Assembly (NCBI GenBank): GCA_000729835.1
Contig: JFHB01000107.1
Span: forward strand, 1 to 64,000
Source of the DNA: Atkinsonella hypoxylon
Taxonomy: Eukaryota; Ascomycota; Sordariomycetes; Hypocreales; Clavicipitaceae
Reading direction: 5' to 3'
Length of the DNA stretch: 64,000 bases
Below the pieces are notes generated by a model. The model saw only the letters and a program-made list of their open reading frames with translations. It was not told the DNA's origin and ran no database searches. Position 1 is the stretch's first letter; each line of letters opens with the position of its first letter. Shown one piece after another: positions 34,878 through 47,991 of this stretch. A program made the translations under genes and the position numbers.

Positions 34878-37800
34878 ATAGCACTAAAAGGAATAGGTAA
34901 GGGAAAGAGTATAAGCCCTAAACAGGGTAGTGGTTCTAGTACACTAGCTACAGCTGCTACTAGCTTTTCTAGTCCAGTAAGGTCCCTCCCTTAGCTAGTA
35001 GATTTCTCTTCTAATAAAGAAGATTATATAGCTAAGAAGGCTCTAAAAGAAGCTAGATTAGCTTCTAAAAGAGTAGTGTAAGTCTATAATGTTTAAGCTA
35101 ATCTAAAAGCTTAAATAGATAAGTAATAAGAGACCCTAAATAGATTTATTAGGTATAGTAAAGCAAAACAAAGCTAAAATAAAGGTAATATAGCTAATTT
35201 ACTAAGTAAATTAAATACTATAATTACATCTATAGGTAATCTCTCTATAGGGTCTCTCTCTAAGGTAGTAGATCTTGTTACTTCTAAAAGAGCTTCTAAA
35301 GTCTCTTTTAAAGCCCCTAAACCTTCTAGTTCTAATAGTGCTACTTTTCTGCCTACTTTTAATAAAGGCACTATAAAAGAGCTAAATAAGAAGGTCTACT
35401 TAATTCTAGAGGCTGCTAAGCTAAAAGGCCCTAAAAATTTTAAACAGTAGAAGTAAGCTTTAACTATTTAATTTAGAGCCCTAGGATTCCCTTAATTTAT
35501 TAATAATCCTAGTATAGCTAGTACTTTAGTAGATTTAGAACAAGCTATTATCCTTATAATTATAAGAGATAGTTGCTAATCTGGACCTTAAGCTGCTATA
35601 AGCTAGCATAAGTTCCCTGTAGATGCCTATAACGTTCTAGTTAGGCAATATTTGCAGAGTGCTAAAATACAATATAGTACGCTATATGCTAGTTATTACA
35701 ACTTATTGTTTTTGAACTATAAGGGATCTTTAGAGGCCTTTAATGCTAAATTTAATAATTTACTAGCTAGATTATAGCTCTATAGTGTAGCTATTGATCT
35801 AATTAACTAGGTAAATTATTATATTGATGCTTTAAAGAAGACCTTCTCTAGCTAGGCTAAAAGGCAGCAATATTCTATTAGAGCTGCTAGAGCACAAGGT
35901 CTATCTGTAAAAATGCTGAATTTACAGTTCCTTATAGCTAATTTATTAGAAGAATAAAGAGATAAAAGCTCCTCTATATCTAAAGCTCTTAGTTATAAAG
36001 CTTCTAACTCTAATAGTTCTAATAATAATAAGGCTAATTAAGGAAAGAATCCTCCTAATTAGAAGAAGAATTCTAACAATTCTAATTCTAACAATTCTAA
36101 TGCCTCTAAAGATAAAGATATAGATAAAGCCTCTAAGAATAAGAAGAAGTAAAAGGGCTAAAGAAGAAGTAATAAAAACTCTAGGAATAAGGATAGAGAA
36201 GCTGCTTTTGCTATAGGTTGTTATAACCTATCCACTAGCAACTAGGATACTATAGATTCTAATAGTGAATCTAGCAGTTCTAGTAGTGATAATTCTTACG
36301 ATTTAGATACAGAATCCACTACTAGTAATACTAGTACTACTAGTAATAATACCCCTTCTTTTAACTATTTTAATAGAATAATTAAAAACTCCTTACTATA
36401 CAATATAGGTTCTACCTATTATATAGTTAACAATAAGGCATTTTTTAGGACTTTTAAGCCTATAAAAAAGGGTAAAACTGCGCCTATTGCTACTAGAGGA
36501 GGTTCTATTTATCCTAAAGGATAGGGAACTGCTGTATTCTAGGTACTAGTTAGTATAAACCTAGCTAAATACAGGCCTTTAGCTCTAAAGGATGCTCTGT
36601 ATTGCCTAGGTTTAGATACCAACCTAATTAGTAGTCTAAAGCACTATTTAATAGGGGGCACTCTCCTTAGAAATTAGCTATTTCTAGCTGATAGAAGCTG
36701 CTGTAGGCTTCTAAATCCCAAAAAGTATAGTTTCTTCTTACAGCTTAAAGGGCAAGAGACCCCTAGAGTGTGTAAAAACTACGTAAATCTCTCTTATATA
36801 GGATTTACTAGCAATAGTTATAATAGCAGTTATAATGCTAGTTATCCTATAGAGGTTTAAATCCCTTAACAGCCTAGTTTTAATCTAGAGGAATATAGCT
36901 AAATTAAGGAATTATCTAACTTTAAAGAAGAAGAAGCAGATAATACCAATAACGATGCTATAGAGCTATTAGCTCTAGTTCCTAAACGGGCTCCTAGTTA
37001 GATTCCTTTTAATAACAGGGATTTAGAAGGTCTAAATCCTAAGTTACTAGATATTAGAGGAAGTAGCTGTCTAGATCCCTTAAACGAGGCCTGTAGTTCT
37101 TAAGAGATCTAGCAAGATAGGGAGCAACAGGAAGCTAGCTCTAATAATAATTCTAGTAGTAATTCTCCTACTACTGCTTCTTCTTCCTATAAGAAGCTCC
37201 TAGAATTAGCTGCTACTTAGCACGTTAGATTAAGGCATATAGGACTCCCTTTACTAAAGAAGACTGCTTCTATTACTAAAGGTATTCCTAATTTTACAAA
37301 AATTAAGGAAAAGGATTTTAACTGCCTAGCTTGCAACTAAGCTAAAGCTGTTAGAAGACCTAGTAAGTATGCTATTCCTAACCCCCCTAAATGTTTAGAT
37401 ATTATAGAGGGAGATACCGTTAAAATAGAGCCTATACTGCACAATAAGAGGCCTTTAGTTCTTTTTCTAATTAATAGAAAATTACGGTATAAGTAGTCTT
37501 TTAATCTAGCTAATAAAGAGGGTTTTACTCTTTATAGCTGTATTAGAAGCTTCTTTAAGGAATTAAAAAACCAGTATAACTGCTACCCTAAACACCTTTA
37601 CTTTAATAGTAGTACAGAAATTAATACTAGATTGCAAGCTTAGCTATCTTCTAAGGGTATTTACTTTAGTACCTCTTGCCCCTATATTTATAAACAGAAT
37701 AGGCTAATAGAGAGAGCTATAAGGGTACTTCTAGACTATTTGCGTGCTACTCTATAGTGGTTACAATTACCTCTATATCTATAGTCTTATATCCTTCCTG

Positions 37801-40217
37801 CTATAGTAGATTTAGTTAATACTACTGCAAATAGTACTAAACTACTAAGTCCTAAACAGCTATATCTAGCTAATTTAGAGCCTTCTAAGACCTATAAGCC
37901 TAATTTTTCTAAAATTAGAGCTATAGGCTCCTATTATGAAGTTCTAATTCCTTTAGAACAACGATCTAGGTTGCAGAAGCTAGCTAAAAGAACTATTCCT
38001 AGTAGACTTTTAGCTACACTAGGTTCTAATGTATATCTAATATATATCCCCTCTAAACAAGCTATTATTAAGACTAGCTTTATTAAAATTATAGAAGAAA
38101 TAGGCCCTATTTCTTAGGGTATCCCTAAGGTTCCTATTAGTTCTATAGTGAATAATCCTTTAGAGGGAGAAATCGATAAATTAGTGGATAATTATACTCC
38201 TAAGTATCCTTATCTTAGTCATCTAGATGTACTAAATTATCCACTAGAACCTATAGATTAAGCTCTTTTACTAAGCAACCCTATAGAAGCTATAGAGGCC
38301 CCTAAAGCCCCTATACCTATAGAAACACCTATAGAAGCTACTATAGAAGCTGAAGCTAATGCTAATGCTATAGATTTAGATAGAGATATATTTTCCTTAA
38401 TTAAGGATCTATGCTTTAAGGCAAAGACTAAAGCAGCTATTACTTCTAATAGTAAGGATGAACTTCCTAATACGTAGAAGCAAGCCCTAAAAAGCTCTGC
38501 TAAGCAGCATTAGATAGAAGCTACCTATAGCGAATTTAAGCAGCTATTAGCTGCTAGAACCTTTAAATTTATAGGGAAAGACTAAGTACCTAAGGGCTAA
38601 AGAGTTCTAAAGAATAGGCTTATTTATAGGCTAAAAAAGGATAAAGAAAATAATCCTATAAAATATAAGGCCTGCCTTATTGCTAAGGGATTTATGTAAA
38701 TAGAAGGTTAAGACTATCTAAAGACCTTTACTGCAACTAGTATTCCTCCTAGCTAGCGTATATTATTAGCTCTTGCAGCTTTTAATAACTAGGAAGTTAA
38801 GCAAATCGATTTTATAGGAGCGTTTTTAAATAGCAAGCTAAAAGAAGCTATTTATATAGAAATCCTAGATAGATTCGTTGAATTTGCAGAGCAAGCATCG
38901 CTATTAGTAGCTAAGCTACTAAAAAGCTGTAATTATAAGCCCTCTAAAGAGCAAGTAATTAAGCTAGAAAAATCCCTCTATAGTCTAAAGTAAAGTCCTA
39001 GAGAATAGCAGCAAATTCTAACAGAATTACTTCAAAAGCATAGATTTAAACCTCTTATATTAGACCTAGCAGTCTTTTATAACCTAGCTATATCTACATA
39101 TATTGCTACTTATGTAGATAACTGTCTTCTAATTAGTCTAAATCTAAGCTATATCAACAAGCTAAAGAAGCTATTATATAAAGCTTATCTAATAGAAGAT
39201 AGAGGACCAGCAGAATTCTTTCTAGGCGTTTAAATCACCTATAATAGGTCTAAAAGGTCTATTAAAATCTATTAATCTTAATATATCCTTAAAGCCCTAG
39301 AGAGATTCAAAATGCTAGATGCTAAGCCGGCTTCTATCCCTATACAGCTAGGGATTCTAAAGCAACTAGTTACAAAACTCCTCTTAAAATCCAATTATAA
39401 GCTTTATTAGAGCATAATAGGCACTATAATGTACCTAATGTTGCTAACTAGGGCTAATATTGCTTTTTCTGTTTAGTGGCTATTAACCTTCCTAGCTAAG
39501 CTCTATATAGAGCACCTAAACGCCTCTAAGCACCTCTTAAGGTACTTAAGTAGTACTAGAAGCTTTGCTATTATTTATAAGCGTTCTAGTCTACACCCTA
39601 TAGGGTCTTCTTCTAAAGCTTCTAATAGTTCTATTAGTTGTAAAGAAGTACTTAAGACCCTCCTTAGTTATTGCAATAGCGATTTTGCTGGTGATAAAAC
39701 CTCTTCTAAATTAACCTATACTTATCTATATAAGCTAGCTAGTAGACCTATTAGCTAGAAATTAAAGAAAGCTAGTACTATTGCTCTTTCCACTTTAGAA
39801 GTAGAATCTAATATATTATCTAAAGCTATTAGGGAATTAGAGTAGCTCTACAGCCTTTTTAAGGAGATAAAGCTGCCTTTAACCCCTCCTATTCCTATTA
39901 GGTGTAATAATTAAGGCGCTATAGTTACTGCTTACAACCTAACGTTATATAGTAGAACTAAGCACACCCTTTTAAAGTTTAACTACATTAGGGAAAAGAT
40001 TCGTAAAGGTATAGCTAAGGTTAGTTATATTAATATAAATTAGATGCTAGCAGATAGCCTAACTAAGCCTCTTGCTATTTAAAAGCATTAACAATTTATT
40101 AAGTTACTAGAGCTTTCTAGTTAGCTTATAAAAGCAACAAAAATACTTAAAAAACTCGAAAAGCAACAAAAAATAGTTAAAAATCGAAAACAACAAAAAA
40201 CAATTAACAACAACTAG
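34878..40217 (+). pseudogene. A1 second-body gag-pol (copia), RIP-inactivated
   Basis: 1,780 codons in one frame from the former ATG (now ATA) to TAG at 40215, one codon longer than the first body because of an extra GAA in a short GAA run near 36920. Domain order is as in the first body. Differences from it are almost all C/T or G/A, and each copy keeps some Gln or Arg codons the other has lost (for example CGA in the first at about 29032, TAA-type change in the second). RIP therefore continued, or differed, after the two bodies existed. Confidence 0.85.
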
Positions 40218-40367
40218 TTATATTCAACTATAACTACCCTAGAATTACTGGAATTAGTTATGTTATTTAGTTCTATTATTAGTACTGTATTTCGTTAGTT
40301 AATTCTAACTTAGATATCCTTTAAAGGAGCTAAGTTGCTTATAGAACTAGTTACTTCTTACATTTCT

Positions 40368-40375
40368 AGAGGGAG
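40368..40375 (+). promoter_or_regulatory. Polypurine tract, A1 second body
   Basis: AGAGGGAG directly before the third LTR. Confidence 0.75.
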
Positions 40376-41068
40376 TGTTAAAAATAAGCTACCCTATATA
40401 GCCTATTTTTATGCCTACTAGTTGCTCTATTACGTGACCCTTATTAAGTCTTGTTACGTTAATTTTTAGTAGAGATATCGCTATTACTAGATGTAAAACA
40501 TCTAGAATTAACTAAGGCAAAGTTACCTAACCTATAGTTAACTTTAACAGCGATTTTCTCTACAACTAGCAATAGTAGAAATTTAAGAAGTATACTATTC
40601 AAAAGCTAAGAATTAGGGCTATTTAATAGTATAATTGTTAGATAGAGTTGCTTATAAGGGTTACTTATTATTAATAGAATTTGTTAAATTGTGCACGTAG
40701 GCATCTTGTTTATATAGCTGTAAGTCGATTTTTTTGTTTTTATATAGTAAATCTTTTTGCGGAAATTATAAAGTGGCCTACAAGCCCCTTCTAGCAACTA
40801 CAGCCCGCCGATATAGTCAGTAGGTCTATAAGGGACTGGAAAGATTCGAGATCCTACCCTTACTGTTCGTTACAGCGCTCTTAATATAAAGATACCACTA
40901 TTACAGTTATCTATTGCCTCTACGTGATCTATACTATACACTACAGCTTGATTTAGGCCGCTGCTGCTTCCACTACGTGATAATTGCTAGGAGCAATTAC
41001 AGGTGCTAAATCTAAGAGACCACTACCCTCTTAGATATCTAGTCCTGTAATCCCTATTATTTTCAATA
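40376..41068 (+). repeat. Third LTR of the A1 array (693 bp)
   Basis: It ends TTATTTTCAATA and is followed by the ACTAG duplication. The outer 370 bp is clearly less mutated than the same part of the first two LTRs (GCCCGCCGATATAGTCAG, CACTACGTGATAATTGC), while its inner edge is converted. Confidence 0.9.
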
Positions 41069-41073
41069 ACTAG

Positions 41074-41990
41074 AATGTAGAAACTTACTAACTAAGGTTT
41101 TATAGTTAAGTTTACATTAATCCCTCCTTACTCTAGCTAGTCTATCTGCTAAACTATTCTTACCTATAAGTTCTTAAATATATATAATTACTATAACACT
41201 ATTCTTAAGGATGCACTTACTGCTAATTGTATAGAAGAGAAGGTTGCACTCTCTCTTTCTCCTTATTATATAACTTAAGCTAGTAGCTTTTCTATATTTA
41301 CTCTCCCTTCTTCTGCAATATATAAAAGCACTACAGCCTCTATTGTTCTAAAGAACAATAAGTTTAACCCTAATAAGTATAAGTATATCTCTATAGACAT
41401 TAACAATAACTTCTTATTCTCTTCTATACCTACTACTACTGCTGCTATTACTATACCCTTATTATTGCTTCTACCTATACCTACACCTTATTGTATACTG
41501 CTAACCTCTGCTACTATTGCCTCTTTACTGCTGTATAAGGCTTCTTTACTGCTATATATTGTCCCTTTACCTTTATAGAATAACCTTAAGGTAATACACT
41601 AGAAATATATCTACCTTTAGGTAGAGCTTAAAAGCTTAAACTGCTTATAGCGCTAATTGCTGTTTATATTCCTAAAGCGTATAACTTTAACCTAGCTTAC
41701 TGCTCCTTTAGCTTTCTTCTTCTCTATCTTTCTCTCTCTTAAAACTATACCTTTATGCTTAAGGCATTAAGCTATTTAAGATATTATATTCTTGCTTATA
41801 CCTACTAGAGTAGGGCCTTAATCTAGAGCACTAGTTATATCCTTACCTACTCTAGCCTCTATACCTTCTGCTAATGCTACTATCTTAGCTTTAGCTTTTA
41901 TATTACTTTAGGGACACTATATAGTTCCTTTAGCTTCTATTTTATAACTACTTAAAGAGCAATAGAGCGCCTTTTAGGTAGTTATACCTC
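41074..41990 (-). pseudogene. C2 second open frame (decayed), downstream of pol
   Basis: On the reverse strand a frame with stops mainly at likely Gln codons gives SIEIYLYLLGLNLLFFRTIE and later SATFSSIQLAVSASLRIVL. It matches C1 at 5666-6220, 18681-18917 and 19628 onwards, and it crosses the empty sites of both D1 (about 41475) and the solo LTR-A (about 41241). No recognised domain; Gln-rich coiled-coil character in the first part. Confidence 0.42.
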
Positions 41991-42036
41991 TATACTATAA
42001 GCACTAATGCCTCTTTACTACTTATTAAGAAAATTT

Positions 42037-42067
42037 CTTTTATTTTATTTTATTTTATTTTTTTTTA
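42037..42067. repeat. TTTTA simple repeat in C2
   Basis: A TTTTA/T-run just after the chromodomain frame, the counterpart of the A-rich tract at 5633-5665. Confidence 0.65.
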
Positions 42068-42207
42068 TAGTTATATAGACCTCTATAAAGAGAAGTTTAT
42101 TTTCTTTTATTTTTAGTTAAAGGTAACTAAGTTATTATTAAAGTCTATATAAAATTTTACTATACCTTTACTAAATCTATTATTAAATTAAGTGTCTCTT
42201 TACTGTA

Positions 42208-45200
42208 ACTTAAATTAGTTTAATGCCTCTATATTAAGAAAGTTTTTTAGCAGTTTCTATATAGGCTAAATAAACTCTACCTACTTAATAAGCACTTAAT
42301 AGTGTTTCCTTTAGCTTAAAGCGTTTTTAGCAGCTAGAATTTCCTTTACTCTATATTTCTTAAGGGATAGATTAATATCTATTGCAGTTAGCTTAAAACT
42401 AGGCCTTAAGTCTACTAGCTGCTAGAAAGGTAAGAGGTTTATTACTGCTTACTTAATAAAGTTAATATAGAAAACTAGGTAAATTCTTAGTAGAATATCT
42501 AACTTTATAGTTAAAGGTATTAGTATATCTATAACTATATACTTTACTATAACCTAATTAAGCTTCTAACTTAAGTAGTTTATTTTAATATAATAAAGTA
42601 TTAGCTAAACTAAGTTCTTTACCTTATACTATTCTACTAGCTTATAGCTTCTATTTAACTACTTTTACTGCCTTTACTAAATAAAGTTAATTATAGCTTA
42701 AGCAATATTTATACCCTTCTATAGCTATTTAAGAAACACTAAAGCTTATCCTTTATATAAAACTTAGAACTCCTCTTTATCTATAAGCTTTTAAATAAAG
42801 TCTATATTATACCTATATATTGCTTAGTTTAAACTTATACTAGTTACTAAGGAATTTCTATTATTAATAGCTAGCTAATATATAGAGAGATATTTAGGCT
42901 AGTTAAACTGCAAAAAGGCAACTATAACCTATAGAATTACTTATACTTCTTAATTAACTCTCTTTATTCTACTATTTATCTATAGGTAATAGAATATAAA
43001 TAGTAGTTATTTAATTCTAATAAGGCAATAAAGAGTAGTCTAAAAGGTGCTTAATTAATCTAAACTACAGTTAGAGATAATTTATTTTAGAAACCTATAA
43101 AACTACTACTAATAATGCTTAAACTGCTAGGTATATTTCTCTACCTTTATAGAGGTTATTGCCTTTAACTATATATACTTTAAAAGTTAATTAGTAATAA
43201 CTATTAGATAAAAGAGTGCAGCCTAGTTTAGCGCTAGTAAATCTATTATAAAATCTATAGAGATCTATAACTAATACCTATCTAGCGCTAGAATAGGTTG
43301 TAAGAGGCCTTACTGTAACCTCTTACTCTTTTAGCTACTATAATAGTAGTAGTTTTAGATATACTAAGCAATATCTTAGAACAGCTTATTCTAGTAATAG
43401 TTATATATTAATGCCTAGAATATAGTATTTTGTTCTAGGTAGCCTAATATTAGCAACTTATATATTCTATATATTAGTATAGTAGTTAATAGCTTATACT
43501 TAAGGACCTAGAGGTAGCTTTAGTAAACTAGCGCCCTTTATACATTAAGGGTATAGTTTATAATTTATTTTTATATTTTTGCCTTTAATAGAAACCTTCT
43601 CTCTCTCTTCTAGACTATATTTAACCTTATTAGGTATACTAAGTCTTTCTATACTCCTTAGTTCTATAGGCTCTATAAGTGTTTATCTAGAAACAGCATT
43701 ATTCTAGCTAGCACCTATAAAGCTGTAGCTAGTTAACTTCTTAGCGTTACTTTACTAGCTGTTTCTACTCTAATATCCTTTATAACCTTCTTCTCTTCTT
43801 TATCTCTATAAAGAGTGCTAAGGCAGCTAATAGAGAGAGGCTAGAGAACCTAGCCTATCTATAGCGTTACTCTATCTTAATTTTACTTTTATTATAATAA
43901 TGCATTTAGTTACTCTACTTATAGCTCTAGGCAGTATTATAGGTAGTAGTTAAAGAGAGAGAGAAGCTCTACCTATTTAGCTTAACGCTTAAAGATCTCT
44001 TATAGAAATATAAAGTATTCTAGATTCTTATAGTCTATAAGGATTATAAAGGGATATACTACTTTTTATAACTTTACTACTTAAGCTTTAAGGTAAGATA
44101 TTATTACTAAAAGTTCTTTATTATAAATAGTATAGTTACATTAAGCTAGAGATAATTTAGCTAAATAGTATACTATAGGCTGCAGTACGCTAGCTTTATT
44201 ATATTAGAATAAATAGCTACTAAAGGCCTCTTTTAAGCAATTAGCCTTTACTACTATATTCTTCTTAAGGTTCTACTAGGCTAAGACTAAGTATAAGGTA
44301 AAGGCCTCCTTAAGCCTTATAAATAACCTCTTATATTTCTTTATTTACTAGAATAGAACTTCTTTCTTTATTAAGTTAACTAAAGGCTCTATAATATCTA
44401 AGAAATTTAATATAAAGTTACAGTAAAAGTTTATAAATCTAAGGAAGCTTTATACCCTTTATAACCTAGTAGAAGCTTACTACTTCTAAATAGCTGCAAT
44501 TTTCTCTAGATCTAGGTATATCTCCCTTTTTACTATAACTATAAAGCTAAGGTATTTAACTTTAGTTATAGTAAAGTAGTATTTCTTAAGATCTAAGTGC
44601 AGCTTTACTAACTGCAACTTTTCTAGGATTCTCTATACCTTATATATATAGTTTTTCCTAGAACCTCTAGTGTAAATAAGGATATTATTTAGATAAGTAG
44701 GTATATAATCTCTAAGGGCCTCTTTTAGTGCACTATTAATATATTGTTAGAATATAGCTAGAGCCTCTACTAACCTAAAGGGGTAAACTAGCTATTTAAA
44801 GAGGCTAAACTAGGTGTAAAACGCTATAAGGTGCTCCTTACTGTTTACTATTTAGATCTTATAGAAAGCTAACTATATATTTAGTTTAGTAAACTAATAT
44901 ACCTCTAATAACAACCTAAGTGTCTCCTTTATTAAGGGAAGTAGATAATAGTTCTATTCTATAATCTTATTAAGGGCTTAATAATTAATATAGAATTACT
45001 ATTCTCTACTTAGCTTTTTAGCTAAAAGAATAAATACTACTGCTAAAAAAAAGCTAGCTTAGATCTATCCTTTATCTATTAAGTCTATTACCTACCTTTT
45101 AATTTCTAATAAATAGTTCTACAGTATATTATATAGTAAAGCTTATAGTAGTAACAGTAAGGAGCTATTTAGCTGTTGTTTTAGCCTAATATAGTAATTT

Positions 45201-47124
45201 AGCCTCTCTTTATACAGTAAAAGGCTTTAGGCCTTCTTTTCTTTAAAAAGATTATAAAAGTCCTTTAATTTAAGTAGTAGTGTTAGTAGATTAAGGCCTT
45301 TTAGGGATATTTATAATAATAATATAGAGATAATTTCTTAAAGGCTTATAGCAATAAAATATATAGCAATCTCTTAGCTTTTACTCTATTTTATTAGAGC
45401 GCTATAAACTGCTGCTAACACTAGCTTTATTAGGTCCTTAACGTCTTAAGCTTTTACTGCTTAAATTATAAGGCCTTTAGCCTTACTTACTAATAGGCTC
45501 TAGCTAGCAGCATTAAGGATAATTCTATTATAGACTAACTATAGGCTCCTAAAGATACAATCTTAGGTTAAGCCTAAGATTATATAGGCTACTACTAGAA
45601 AGACCTAGCTATTAATATCTACCTATAAGCAAACTAAAGAAGCAATTAAGGCGCTTCTCTAGTAGCTATTATAGAACTACTGTTTAACCTCTACTACTGT
45701 TTATACTGTTCTTTTATACAGCAATAGAACCTACTTTAGACTAAGGTATTACACTAAACTCTTACTTATTGCAGTAAAGTAGTTATACCTACTATCTATT
45801 TATATATTATAGAACAACAGTTAGTTAAAGAGTATAGAGATAAGAAACAGTAATATATCTATTTTCTTAGTTATCTCTCTATATTCTTCTTTTAGCTACC
45901 TACTAAGTAAGAGTTATTATATTATTTACGCTACCTTTACCTTTATACTAAGCTTAAGGCTAGAGGTAAGCCTTTTTCTAACTTATTAAAGCTCTTCTTC
46001 TATATATTATCTATTACTACTGCTTATACACTAGTTAACTTTAGCTTATATTTTACTAGTTGCTATTTACATCCTTAAATATAGTGTTAAAATAACCTAC
46101 ACTAAAGGCATTACCTCTTCTAGCAGCATTTTTTAAGTTTAGCCTTAGATATCTACTTTACTTATAGAGCATCTTTATCTAGTTATTTTACTCTAGATTT
46201 CTTTACGCTCTTTTTCTATCTCTATTAAGTTTCTATAGTATTAACCTTAGTTATCTTAATATTGCTATTCTAGAGCTCTTTAGAGCTAGAGCTACATTTT
46301 AGCTAGTGTTATTCTTTAATGTAATATAACTTAAGGTTTAATGCAATACTATAGTAGCGCTTTACTACCTAAAGGTAGTTATAATAGGGAATATCTCTCT
46401 TTATACTATAATCTCTTATTTTCTTGTTAAGCGCTGTTTATAACTTAGCTAACTTTACGCTATTATTCTAGTTAGCCCCTTCTACTAGCGCAATTTTCTC
46501 CTTAAAATAAACGTAAAATTCTATAAACTACTTATTATTACTCTATTAAAGCTAATTAAGCTTAATTAGGGCCTAGTTCTATTAGTAAGAATCTATAAAG
46601 ACTAATTCTAAGTAATTAAGAAACCTCTATATATTGTATTCTCTTACTTTACCTACCTTATAATAGGCAGCTACTCTTTACTGGACCTTAGGCAATAAGC
46701 TTTAGTATAAATAGTACTACTAGTTCTATATTATGCCTATAAAGGCACTATTAGCCTAGAGCTTTTAGGTAATTGCTATTCGCTAGGCCTAAAAGCTCTA
46801 TTTATTTCTATTGTAAGGGTTTACTATAGGTAGGGGCTTCTGTTTAGGTTCCTCTAGTTACTAGCCTACTGCAGCTTAAAGCTGCTCCTCTTTCTGTATA
46901 CAGTCTATTGTAAAGCGTTACAGTTCCTTTATCTATAGAGATTAGCTCTTAACTAATTCGTAAAGCGCTGTAATTTCCGCTGCTTCTTAGCTAATTTCTA
47001 CTGTATTTTCCCCTACCTCCCTATAGAGGTTAAAAGGGTGCTTAAGCTAACTAGCTAGGCCTTTATTACTATAACTAAACAACATTGTTCTCGCTAGTGT
47101 TCTATTTGTAGAATAATTATAGTA
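42208..47124 (-). pseudogene. C2 gag-pol remnant (Ty3/gypsy chromovirus)
   Basis: From right to left on the reverse strand: Gag with a CCHC zinc knuckle at about 46069-46110 (both first Cys, His and last Cys codons kept, stops between them); protease region; RT at about 44500-45100 with FCINY-ALNKII, EHLIAFYT-FSLFK and the catalytic TYLNNILIYT (about 44671-44700, usual YLDDI); RNase H and integrase to about 42500 (not resolved motif by motif); and a chromodomain at about 42208-42365 (KKYRVKEILAAKNAL). Stops are nearly all RIP-type. This copy holds the RT-to-integrase part deleted in C1. Confidence 0.78.
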
Positions 47125-47138
47125 TATAATAGACTAAC
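47125..47138 (-). repeat. First 14 bp of the 5' LTR of C2, then truncated
   Basis: TATAATAGACT is the RIP form of TGTAATGGACT, the end of LTR-C. The next base begins LTR-A of A2. CTAAC (47134-47138) should be the left target duplication of that LTR-A. Confidence 0.8.
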
Positions 47139-47833
47139 TATTGAAAATAATAGGGATTACAGGACTAGATATCTAAGAGGGTAGTGGTCTCTTAGATTTA
47201 GCACCTGTAATTGCTCCTAGCAATTATCACGTAGTGGAAGCAGCAGCGGCCTAAATCAAGCTGTAGTGTATAGTACTAGATCACGTAGAGGCAATAGATA
47301 ACTGTAATAGTAGTATCTTTATATTGAGAGCGCTGTAACAAACTTAGTGAGAGTAGAATCTTAAATCTTTCTAGTTCCTTATAGACCTACTAACTACATC
47401 AGCGGGCTATAGTTGCTAGAAGGGGCTTATAGGCCACTTTATAATTTCCGCAAAAAGATTTACTATATAAAAACAAAAAAATCGACTTACGGCTATACAA
47501 ACGAGATGCCTACGTGCACAATTTAACAAATTCCACTAATAACAAGCAACCCTTATAAGCAACCCTATCTAATAATTATACCATTAAATAGCCCTAATTC
47601 TTAGCTTTTGAATAGTATACTTCTTAAATTTCTACTATTGCTAGTTGTAGAGAAAATCGCAGTTAAAGTTGACTATAGGTTAGGCAACTTTGCCTTAGTT
47701 AAATCTAGATGTTTGCATCTAGTAATAACGATATCTCTACTAAAAATTAACGTAACAAGACCTAATAAGGGTCACGTAATAGAGCAACTAGTAGGCATAA
47801 AAATAGGCTATATAGGGTAGCTTATTTTTAACA
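47139..47833 (-). repeat. 3' LTR of A2 (695 bp)
   Basis: Runs from TATTGAAAATAA to TTATTTTTAACA in reverse orientation. The outer (left) side retains GCAGCAGCGGCC and CACGTAGTGG; the inner side is more converted. A 70-codon open frame inside is not a gene. Confidence 0.9.
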
Positions 47834-47841
47834 CTCCCTCT
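47834..47841 (-). promoter_or_regulatory. Polypurine tract of A2
   Basis: CTCCCTCT on the forward strand, i.e. AGAGGGAG on the coding strand, directly adjoining the 3' LTR. Confidence 0.75.
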
Positions 47842-47991
47842 AGAAATGTGAGAAGTAACTAGTTCTATAAGCAACTTAGCTCCTTTAAAGGATATCTAAG
47901 TTAAAATCAACTAACGAAATACAGTACTAATAACAGAACTAAATAACATAACTAATTCTAGCAATTCCAGGGTAGTTATAGTTAAATATAA

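Larger units (their letters stand above)
26119..41068 (+). mobile_element. A1: tandem Ty1/copia array with three LTRs and two bodies
   Basis: The order is LTR, body, LTR, body, LTR with a single 5-bp duplication ACTAG outside (26114-26118 and 41069-41073). The two bodies share length changes that A2 and A3 lack (in gag near 28130 and 35260), so they are sister copies. An unequal exchange between the LTRs of one inserted element explains the structure. Each body has a primer binding site, a leader of about 0.9 kb, one gag-pol frame and a polypurine tract. Confidence 0.9.
24404..47138 (-). mobile_element. C2: Ty3/gypsy chromodomain element, reverse strand, split by the A1 array
   Basis: C2's own sequence is 24404-26118 and 41074-47138, 7.8 kb of an element that would be about 8.1 kb. 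It has a full 3' LTR on the left but only 14 bp of its 5' LTR on the right, where LTR-A of A2 begins. It holds the RT, RNase H and integrase region missing from C1 and is heavily RIP-mutated throughout. The left target duplication is probably ATAAC; the right one is not in the window. Confidence 0.85.
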
